A stretch of DNA of 21,563 bases from JAABYT01 sp041581935 (GTDB taxonomy: Bacteria; Pseudomonadota; Gammaproteobacteria; HK1). A program made the translations under genes and the position numbers. How positions within the stretch are numbered: position 1 is the stretch's first letter; every line of letters starts with the position of its first letter. The DNA lies in the NCBI GenBank assembly GCA_041581935.1, contig JBFICP010000020.1, forward strand, positions 1 through 21,563, read 5' to 3'. The notes below the pieces were generated by a model. It was not told where the DNA came from. It saw only the letters and a program-made list of their open reading frames with translations, and ran no database searches. Below are positions 15,566-21,563 of this stretch, in pieces.

Positions 15566-16807
15566 ATGGCAAAAGCGCTCGAAGGGGTCCGAATTCTCGA
15601 TATGACCCATGTTCAGTCAGGGCCGACATGCACCCAGCTGCTGGCATGGTTCGGTGCCGATGTAATCAAAGTTGAGCGACCGGGTGTCGGAGACGCGACC
15701 CGCGGTCAGCTTCGCGACATCCCCGACGTGGACAGCCTGTACTTCACGATGCTCAACCACAACAAGCGCAGCATCACGCTCAATACCAAGGACGAAACGG
15801 GCAAGCAGATTTTCACCCGGCTCATCGAAGAATGCGACGTGATGGTGGAGAACTTCGCCCCGGGAGCCTTGGATCGCATGGGGTTCACCTGGGAGCGTAT
15901 TCAGGAGATCAACCCGCGCATGATTTATGCGTCGGTGAAGGGATTCGGCCCCGGGCCTTACCAGGAATGCAAGGTCTACGAGAACGTCGCTCAGTGCACC
16001 GGCGGCTCGGCGAGCACTACCGGATTCGATGACGGACCGCCATTGGTGACCGGCGCGCAGATCGGCGATTCCGGCACCGGACTGAATCTTGCGCTGGGCA
16101 TCGTGACTGCGCTTTTTCATCGCGAGAAGTCCGGTCGGGGACAGCGGGTGACGTGCGCCATGCAGGACGGCGTGCTGAATCTGTGCCGCGTGAAGCTTCG
16201 CGATCAGCAACGTCTCGCCCACGGCCCGCTCAAAGAATACCCTCAGTATCCGAATGGCGAGTTCGGAGACGAGACGCCTCGCGCCGGAAACGCATCGGGC
16301 GGTGGCCAGCCGGGTTGGGCGGTACGATGCGCGCCGGGAGGTCCGAACGACTATGTCTACGTCATCATCCAACCGCCGGGCTGGGCGGTGCTCATGAAGA
16401 TCATCGGCCATGAGGAGCTCATCGAGGACCCGGAGTGGGCAACGCCCGAGGCGCGTCTGCCGAAGCTCGACCAGTGTTTCGCGATGATCGAGGAATGGAC
16501 CAAGACCAAGACAAAGTTCGAGGTCATGGAAACTCTGAATCCGTTGAACGTGCCCTGCGGGCCTATCCTTTCGATGAAGGAGCTCGCCGAGGAGCCGTCG
16601 CTGCGTGACACGGGCACCGTGGTCGAGGTGGATCACCCGGTCCGAGGCGCGTATCTGACCGTCGGCAACCCGATCAAACTGTCGGACTCGCCGACCGAAG
16701 TCACGCGCTCGCCATTACTCGGAGAACATACCGACGACATTTTGAAGTCGGTTGTCGGCTGGAGCGACGAGCAGGTCGCCGCCGCGCGCGCCTCCGGCGC
16801 CGTTTGA
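15566..16807 (+). CDS. frc: Formyl-CoA:oxalate CoA-transferase-type class III CoA-transferase
   Basis: Moves CoA from formyl-CoA to a carboxylic acid (classically oxalate), releasing formate. The 413-aa protein reads like E. coli YfdW and Oxalobacter FRC throughout: THVQSGPTCTQLLAWFGADV with Gln17, ERPGVGD, DSLYFTMLNHNKRSI, VENFAPGALDRMGFTWE, KVYENVAQCTGG, and KEYPQYPNGEFGD. The catalytic aspartate is D168 in IGDSGTG (D169 in FRC). Residue 48 is Gln, as in YfdW, not the Trp of Oxalobacter FRC. The glycine loop before QPGW is SGGG rather than GGGG. The start is supported by an AGG-containing site before ATG 15566. It lies downstream of the TPP lyase gene and 15 bases before a usp gene. The acid acceptor could be oxalate or a 2-hydroxy acid. 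Confidence 0.93.
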   Translation: MAKALEGVRILDMTHVQSGPTCTQLLAWFGADVIKVERPGVGDATRGQLRDIPDVDSLYFTMLNHNKRSITLNTKDETGKQIFTRLIEECDVMVENFAPGALDRMGFTWERIQEINPRMIYASVKGFGPGPYQECKVYENVAQCTGGSASTTGFDDGPPLVTGAQIGDSGTGLNLALGIVTALFHREKSGRGQRVTCAMQDGVLNLCRVKLRDQQRLAHGPLKEYPQYPNGEFGDETPRAGNASGGGQPGWAVRCAPGGPNDYVYVIIQPPGWAVLMKIIGHEELIEDPEWATPEARLPKLDQCFAMIEEWTKTKTKFEVMETLNPLNVPCGPILSMKELAEEPSLRDTGTVVEVDHPVRGAYLTVGNPIKLSDSPTEVTRSPLLGEHTDDILKSVVGWSDEQVAAARASGAV

Positions 16808-16822
16808 GGCGCGAACGCCGTC

Positions 16823-17683
16823 ATGCCGATCAAAACGATTTTGTTGCCGGTGGGTGAGAAGGATCGCGACGACGCGTTGCTGGATGTGGCGCTCGCCGTC
16901 ACCAAACGCTTCAACGCCCACCTGGATGTTCTGCACGTCGAGCCCGATTCAGACTCGCTGCTCCCCTACGCCACCATCGGTCTGTCGAAAAGCATGCGCG
17001 AGTCGGTGCGCGCGGCTGCTGCCGAGCAGCACTCGGAGGCAACCAAAGCACTTCAGCAAATCGTCGACAAGGCGTGCGTGCGCAACGGTGTCAGCATGGC
17101 GAAGCGCGGTGAGTACCCCGAGAGGATCAGCGCCGACTGGCTGGTCGAGACGGGAAGCCAGGCAGAGGTGGTCACTCAGCTCGGACGTCTCGCGGACCTG
17201 ATCATCTTGCCGCGTCCGCAACGCGTCTCGCCGCCGCCGCGCACTGTCGACGCAGCGCTGCGCGAGACGGGCCGGCCGGTGCTGATGCTGCCGCCGGGTC
17301 CCGTCGACAGCATCGGGGATCGCGTCGCCATTGGATGGAACGGAAGCAAGGAGGCGGCCCAGGCGGTCGCCGCGGCCCGGCCGGTGCTGCGCGACGCGGG
17401 CGCGGTCACGGTGCTGACCACGGAGAAACGACAAAAACGCCGCCCTAATGGAAACGATTTGCAGATCTACCTGTCATGCCACGGCATAAGCGCGACCGTG
17501 AGCATTATGGATACCCGCACCCGCACGGTGCCCGAGGCGCTGCTCGCCGATGCGCGCGGGCTCGATGCCGATCTACTGGTGCTCGGCGGGTACAGCCGTC
17601 ATCGGTTGCGCGAGGTGATTATGGGAGGTGTCACGCGCCATCTGCTCGTGGAATCGGACATCCCGATCATGATGGTGCACTGA
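16823..17683 (+). CDS. Tandem-domain universal stress protein (UspA family)
   Basis: A 286-aa protein with two Usp folds. The first domain starts MPIKTILLPVGEKDRDDALLDVALAVTKRF and runs to about 150, ending ETGRPVLMLPPG. The second starts near DRVAIGWNGSKEAAQAV and ends GVTRHLLVESDIPIMMVH. The nucleotide loop of the second domain, LGGYSRHRLREVIMGGVTRHLL, is the GxYxxxRLRE...GGVT variant common in alpha- and gammaproteobacteria rather than the G-2x-G-9x-G(S/T) form. Such proteins bind ATP or adenine-containing ligands, and their exact role is rarely known. It sits 15 bases after frc and is presumably co-transcribed with it, so it may be induced with the formyl-CoA pathway. Confidence 0.9.
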   Translation: MPIKTILLPVGEKDRDDALLDVALAVTKRFNAHLDVLHVEPDSDSLLPYATIGLSKSMRESVRAAAAEQHSEATKALQQIVDKACVRNGVSMAKRGEYPERISADWLVETGSQAEVVTQLGRLADLIILPRPQRVSPPPRTVDAALRETGRPVLMLPPGPVDSIGDRVAIGWNGSKEAAQAVAAARPVLRDAGAVTVLTTEKRQKRRPNGNDLQIYLSCHGISATVSIMDTRTRTVPEALLADARGLDADLLVLGGYSRHRLREVIMGGVTRHLLVESDIPIMMVH

Positions 17684-17692
17684 CGAGTGCCG

Positions 17693-17720
17693 CGGGTCGG
17701 GCATCTCGGCGCCCGACCCG
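17693..17720. terminator. Hairpin between convergent usp and pckA genes
   Basis: CGGGTCGGGC (17693-17702) and GCCCGACCCG (17711-17720) form a perfect 10-bp stem with an 8-base loop in the 61-base gap between two convergent stop codons. No T-tract follows on either strand, so it may work as a bidirectional, less efficient terminator or as a 3'-end protecting structure. Confidence 0.6.
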
Positions 17721-17744
17721 ATCCGCCGGTTCCGGGCGAATTGC

Positions 17745-19403
17745 CTATACGACGGCCTGGATGCCGAAATCGGCGAAACGCTGTTTCTCGAAATTCTCGC
17801 GGAACATGTCGCGGAGCCTGTCCGCAGCCTCGTCGTAGGCGTTCTTGTCCTTCCACACTGCGCGAGGATTGAGAATCGCGGAATCCACTCGAGGGCAAGC
17901 GCGCGGCATGCGCAGGTTGAATACCGGATGGGTGTCGTATTCGACACCCTCTGCGTGCAGATCACCGTTCAGTGCCGCATCGAGCAGAGCGCGCGTGTTC
18001 TTTATGGATATTCTGTCCGCGGAACCCGCCGGGCCACCCGACCATCCGGTGTTGAGCAATACGCAACGCGCCTTGTGCCGATCCATCTTCTCGCGCAAAA
18101 GATTCGCGTACACCGACGGCTTGTGCGCCATGAACGGGCCGCCGAAGCACGCACTGAACGCGGCCTGAGGCTCTTTCACCCCCACTTCTGTTCCTGCCAG
18201 CTTCGCGGTGAAGCCCTGCACGAAATGATACATGACCTCCTTTCCCTCGAGCACCGAGAGCGGCGGAAGCACGCCGAAGGCATCCGCCGTGAGCAACACG
18301 ATGGTCTCCGGGTGATCACCGCGCGCGCCGTCGGCCACATTCGGGTTGCAGGTCAGGGGATAGGAGAATCGAGTGTTCTCGGTAATCGAATCATCGGTGA
18401 GATCCAGCTCCTGCGGATCGGTTTCCTCGATCGGTTTACCAGGAAGCGGCGGCACGTTCTCGATGATAGTGCCCTTCATCGAGAGCGCGGCGGCGATGAT
18501 CGGTTCGGCTTCCTTGTCGAGATCGATGAGCTTTGCATAACAGCCATCCTCGAAATTCGACACGCCGCTTTCGGTCCAGCCCGCTTCGTCGTCGCCGATG
18601 AGGCGGCGATTCGGATCCGCGGACAACGTCGTCTTCCCGGTACCGGAAAGGCCGAAAAGTATGGCGGTATCGTTTCGACCACCGATATTTCCCGAGCAGT
18701 GCATCGAGAGATGCCCGAGATTCGGAAGCAGAAAGTTCATCACCGTGAAGATCGTTTTCTTCACCAGCCCACAGTAGTCGGCACGCCCGAGCACGAGACA
18801 CAGCTTATTTCGAAAATCCATGATCGCCGCGCGATCCGAATTGCTGCCGTCGCGCTCCGGGTCGCAACGGAACGACTGTATATTGAGCATCGTCCAACGC
18901 TTTTCTTCTTCGTTCTCGACGCCATCGACTTTTTTCGGAAACATGTTATGGGCGAACATCGCATGCGTCGCGTATTCGCCGACGAATCGGTAAGGAACCG
19001 AGTAAGTCGGATCGGCACCCGCGTATACATCCTGCACGTAGAGATGTCCGCCACGCTCGTTGACGTGCTGCACGACACGTTTGAGCAACCCTTCGTACTT
19101 GTCCGGGTCGAAGGGCTGCATGTTGTCTTTCCACCAGACTTCGGATTCGATCTCGGGCCACGCCACGGCAAAGGTGTCATTCACGGGCCGGCCGGTGCAG
19201 GTGGGGTCGGTGTAGAAGACCAGTGGCCCCTCGACGCCGAGCTTGGTGGGATAGGCCTTCTGCTCGGTATCCGGGCCGCCGACGCGCAGCCGGCCGCGGT
19301 CGTTCTTGATGGCCTCGTGGAAAAGCTGCTCCTTGGGCAGGTTGTACTTATAGGTAACGGAGCTGAGCCCGAGCTTGTGCTCGAGGGCATCGCGAAAGTT
19401 CAT
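17745..19403 (-). CDS. pckA: Phosphoenolpyruvate carboxykinase (ATP)
   Basis: Converts oxaloacetate + ATP to phosphoenolpyruvate + CO2, the entry step of gluconeogenesis. The protein has 552 aa (E. coli 540). Motifs are the P-loop GLSGTGKT (251-258), kinase-2 LIGDDEAGW (268-276), the metal-binding GHLSMHCSGN with H231, ENTRFSYPL with the substrate arginine, and LLTADAFGVLPP. The ATP-type rather than GTP-type family is clear. The N-terminal substrate motif, TGRSPKDK in most ATP-type enzymes, is here TGRPVNDTF (70-78); the arginine is kept. The start ATG 19403 precedes NFRDALEHKLGL and follows a GGGGGA site. It is convergent with usp. Gluconeogenesis fits growth on organic acids handled by the adjacent CoA-ester genes. 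Confidence 0.95.
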   Translation of the reverse strand: MNFRDALEHKLGLSSVTYKYNLPKEQLFHEAIKNDRGRLRVGGPDTEQKAYPTKLGVEGPLVFYTDPTCTGRPVNDTFAVAWPEIESEVWWKDNMQPFDPDKYEGLLKRVVQHVNERGGHLYVQDVYAGADPTYSVPYRFVGEYATHAMFAHNMFPKKVDGVENEEEKRWTMLNIQSFRCDPERDGSNSDRAAIMDFRNKLCLVLGRADYCGLVKKTIFTVMNFLLPNLGHLSMHCSGNIGGRNDTAILFGLSGTGKTTLSADPNRRLIGDDEAGWTESGVSNFEDGCYAKLIDLDKEAEPIIAAALSMKGTIIENVPPLPGKPIEETDPQELDLTDDSITENTRFSYPLTCNPNVADGARGDHPETIVLLTADAFGVLPPLSVLEGKEVMYHFVQGFTAKLAGTEVGVKEPQAAFSACFGGPFMAHKPSVYANLLREKMDRHKARCVLLNTGWSGGPAGSADRISIKNTRALLDAALNGDLHAEGVEYDTHPVFNLRMPRACPRVDSAILNPRAVWKDKNAYDEAADRLRDMFRENFEKQRFADFGIQAVV

Positions 19404-19532
19404 GACAATCCCCCGCTCCCAGAGTCGGATTGCACTTCTGGGGTGATTTTCCGCCCGGTTCCTCGGCGGCCGGGGCCTGATGACCCTGAGAATACCGAGC
19501 CGGCGAACCATGGGCAACCGCAGTGCGTGGCG

Positions 19533-20324
19533 TTACGGGTTCATGGGCAGTTCCGCCCGCACCTGCTCGAGATAGGCGAGATCGATGTCGCCGAACACGA
19601 GGCCCGGCCCGGGCGGTGCTACCGCCACGACCCTACCCCACGGGTCCACCAGCATGGAGTGGCCATAGGACGTGTACCTGGGATTGTGCTTGCCGAACTG
19701 AGCCGGGGCGACGACGAAGAACTGACCTTCGACGGCACGGGCGCGGATCAGCACCTCCCAGTGCGCGGCGCCGGTGGGCGCGGTGAAATTGGACGGTATG
19801 AAAACGATTTGTGCCCCGCGCCGGCGCAGATCCAGGTATAGATCCGAGAAGCGAAGGTCGAAGCAGATTGTCAGCCCGAGCCTGCCGATGGGCGTATCGA
19901 CCACCGGCGGCGGATCGGTCCCGGGTGCAATGCTGTCGCTCTCCCTGATTTTCACGCTCGGTAATGCGACGTCGAACAGCTTGAGCTTGCGGTATGTCGC
20001 GAGCACATCGCCGTCGGCGCCGATAAGCACCGACGTGTTGTACACCCGGTCCGGATCGCCGGGAATTCGCTCATGAACGCTGCCCAGCAGTATCATCATC
20101 TCGTGCTTTGCGGCAGCGTCGCGGAATCGCGATACGATTGCGCCCTCGATCGGCTCGGCGATTTCGAGCTTACCCTTGCGGCCACCCAGATAAAGAAAGA
20201 TTTCGGGAAACGCGAGCAGGTCCGCTCCGTCGCCGGCGGCTTCAATCACCATACGCTCGGCGACCTCGAGATTCGCGTCGAAGTCGTCGGTGGTCGTGGT
20301 TTGTGCCAGTGCGATCTTTGTCAT
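19533..20324 (-). CDS. Carbon-nitrogen hydrolase (nitrilase superfamily), Nit1-like amidase
   Basis: A cytoplasmic hydrolase of C-N bonds with the nitrilase-superfamily triad: E41 in FPEIF, K113 in YRKLKLFD and C154 in TICFDLRF. The segments NTSVLIGADGDVLATYRK and YGHSMLVDPWGRVVA are characteristic of the Nit1 branch, whose members remove the amide from deaminated glutathione (a metabolite-repair role); omega-amidases are close relatives. The length (263 aa) fits. I placed the start at ATG 20324 (MTKIALAQTT), preceded by AAGGGA; an upstream extension in frame lacks family character. It is divergent from the thioesterase gene with 61 bases between them, and 129 bases separate it from pckA. Confidence 0.9.
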   Translation of the reverse strand: MTKIALAQTTTTDDFDANLEVAERMVIEAAGDGADLLAFPEIFLYLGGRKGKLEIAEPIEGAIVSRFRDAAAKHEMMILLGSVHERIPGDPDRVYNTSVLIGADGDVLATYRKLKLFDVALPSVKIRESDSIAPGTDPPPVVDTPIGRLGLTICFDLRFSDLYLDLRRRGAQIVFIPSNFTAPTGAAHWEVLIRARAVEGQFFVVAPAQFGKHNPRYTSYGHSMLVDPWGRVVAVAPPGPGLVFGDIDLAYLEQVRAELPMNP

Positions 20325-20385
20325 TGCTGAACGTCCCTTCACGCTCGTAGCATAATGCCGGGCGGAGCGTTGCGAAAGCCGGAAC

Positions 20386-20808
20386 ATGTCGCTGATAGGC
20401 AGAATCGACCTGCGCGTTCAGAAGCACGAGATCGACGATCTCGGTCATGTCAACAACGCGCGTTTTCTGGAGTATTTCGAACGCGGTCGAATGGACTGGT
20501 ACAATCGGTGCGATCCCGCATTGAACAGTTCTTCCGACCTGCGACTGGGAACGGTGGTCGTGAATATCGACATCAACTACCGGCGGGAGTGTTTCTCCGG
20601 CGAGCAACTGTCGGTCGTGACCAGAGCCCACACGATGGGCCGTACGAGCTACGTGTTGCAACAGGAGATTTACGCGAGCGACGGCGAGCGCGTCTGCGAC
20701 GCCCAGGTAACGAGCGTCGTCATGAACATGGGCACGCGCGAAGTCGCCCCTCTACCGATCTCGCTCGCGAAACAGTTTGCTCGAAACAGCAACGGGGACA
20801 TGTCATGA
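20386..20808 (+). CDS. Hotdog-fold acyl-CoA thioesterase (4HBT family)
   Basis: A 140-aa single hotdog domain that should hydrolyse an acyl-CoA to the free acid and CoA. The signature DDLGHVNNARFLEYFERGRMDWY (residues 17-39) includes the catalytic aspartate (D18 in the D-x2-GHVNN motif) and the long central helix. The strand segment NIDINYRRECFSGEQLSVVTRA also fits the family. Its TGA overlaps the ATG of the next gene (ATGA), implying translational coupling with a formyltransferase. A CATAAT sequence at 20351-20356 could be a -10 box, but no good -35 partner is seen. The substrate is unknown. Confidence 0.88.
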   Translation: MSLIGRIDLRVQKHEIDDLGHVNNARFLEYFERGRMDWYNRCDPALNSSSDLRLGTVVVNIDINYRRECFSGEQLSVVTRAHTMGRTSYVLQQEIYASDGERVCDAQVTSVVMNMGTREVAPLPISLAKQFARNSNGDMS

Positions 20809-21563
20809 GAATCATGGTCAACGGCCAGCAGGCATTCGGCAAGACGGTGCTGGAAGCGCTGCTTGAACGCGGTGAAGAGGTGGTGGGGGTATATTGTGGA
20901 CCCGACAAGGGTGAGCGCGTCGACCCGGTCAAGGAAGCGGCGCTGGCGAACGACCTGCCCGTTTTTCAACCGACGTCTTTCAAAAAGCCCGAGGTATGGG
21001 AACAGATGGCATCGCTCGAGCCCGACCTGTGTGTCATGGCCTATGTGACCCTGTTCGTGCCCGAGGAGGCGCTCAACATCCCGAAGCTCGGCAGCATCCA
21101 GTACCACCCGTCTCTGCTGCCGCTGCATCGCGGACCGAGCTCCATCAATTGGCCGATCATCTGGGGCAGTGAGAAAACGGGTTTGAGCATTTTCTGGCCG
21201 GACAACGGACTCGACACCGGACCCATCCTGATGCAGAAGGAAGTCGCAATCCGGGACGACGACACTCTGGGAAGCCTTTACTTCAACCATCTGTTTCCCA
21301 TGGGCGTCGAAGCGATGCTGGAAAGTGTCGACCTGGTGCGCGACGGCAAGGCGCCGAAGATCCCCCAGGATGAGTCGAAGGCCACTTACGAGGGCTGGTG
21401 CCGGGACGAGGACGTGGAGATCGACTGGAGCAAGTCGACCCAGGAGGTCTGGAATTTGATCCGCGGTTCCAATCCGCAGCCCGGCGCATGGACCCGGTAC
21501 GCGGCCAAATCGCTGAAGCTGTTCGATTGTGCCAAGCAGCCGGCGGCAGACGGCGCCGAGCCC
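20805..21563 (+). CDS. Formyltransferase resembling the N-terminal hydrolase domain of 10-formyl-THF dehydrogenase (3' end outside window)
   Basis: Translated directly from the sequence: 253 residues before the right edge. The fold is that of methionyl-tRNA formyltransferase, but the wording matches the N-terminal 10-formyltetrahydrofolate hydrolase domain of ALDH1L1: GSIQYHPSLLPLHRGPSSINW (97-117), LSIFWPDNGLDTGPILMQKE (127-146), ATYEGWCRDEDVEIDW and LIRGSNPQPGAW. H101 and D137 align with the catalytic H106 and D142 of ALDH1L1. Such domains bind 10-formyl-THF and release or transfer the formyl group. The end is missing, so I cannot tell whether a carrier or aldehyde dehydrogenase domain follows. 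It starts inside the thioesterase stop codon. Confidence 0.85.
   Translation, partial: MRIMVNGQQAFGKTVLEALLERGEEVVGVYCGPDKGERVDPVKEAALANDLPVFQPTSFKKPEVWEQMASLEPDLCVMAYVTLFVPEEALNIPKLGSIQYHPSLLPLHRGPSSINWPIIWGSEKTGLSIFWPDNGLDTGPILMQKEVAIRDDDTLGSLYFNHLFPMGVEAMLESVDLVRDGKAPKIPQDESKATYEGWCRDEDVEIDWSKSTQEVWNLIRGSNPQPGAWTRYAAKSLKLFDCAKQPAADGAEP

Noticed and set aside
17928..19841. A 637-codon plus-strand frame across pckA and the nitrilase gene
   Set aside because: It crosses two well-supported minus-strand genes and their intergenic gap, with no domain of its own.

Overview
The window is dense, GC-rich proteobacterial chromosome. Genes are packed with short gaps and ATGA overlaps, and I see no phage, insertion-sequence, tRNA or CRISPR signal. 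A homo-oligomeric zinc-type ATP sulfurylase, an ATP-type PEP carboxykinase, a Methylorubrum FDH1-like formate dehydrogenase and REP-like GGAGCGCGCTTGCTCGCG palindromes fit a gammaproteobacterium with sulfur- and one-carbon-oxidising potential. The taxonomic placement is inference.

Left part (1-4367): the 3'-truncated gene of a TcuA-like flavoprotein dehydrogenase, a REP-like palindrome, and sat (ATP sulfurylase) lie on the minus strand. A 320-base divergent gap separates sat from a plus-strand HlyD/AcrA-type membrane-fusion protein that has no pump gene beside it.

Centre (4399-17683): this is the core of the window and looks like one regulated unit. A GntR/FCD regulator sits beside a 216-bp divergent region carrying two near-identical 17-bp palindromes (TGGTATACnGTATACCA). 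One is close to the leftward sucC-sucD-fdhB-fdhA-(REP)-matB genes. The other covers the predicted -10 box of the rightward gntR-lyase-frc-usp genes. The rightward arm encodes a thiamine-diphosphate lyase that resembles actinobacterial-type 2-hydroxyacyl-CoA lyases more than oxalyl-CoA decarboxylase, followed by a clear formyl-CoA:oxalate-type class III CoA-transferase. The leftward arm encodes an aberrant SucCD-like ADP/GDP-forming acyl-CoA ligase, a two-subunit NAD-dependent Mo/W formate dehydrogenase with a NuoE-NuoF fusion, and a MatB-type acyl-CoA synthetase. The parts suggest this route (inference): a carboxylic acid is loaded with CoA, the TPP lyase releases formyl-CoA, the transferase recycles CoA and frees formate, and formate is oxidised to CO2 with NADH formation.

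Right part (17745-21563): pckA (ATP-type, with an altered substrate motif) converges on the usp gene across a perfect 10-bp hairpin. Upstream of pckA are a Nit1-like amidase and, divergent from it, a hotdog thioesterase gene translationally coupled to a formyltransferase resembling the N-terminal domain of 10-formyl-THF dehydrogenase (truncated by the window edge). This adds a second formyl-group theme.

All family assignments are from reading the sequence by eye; no searches were run.
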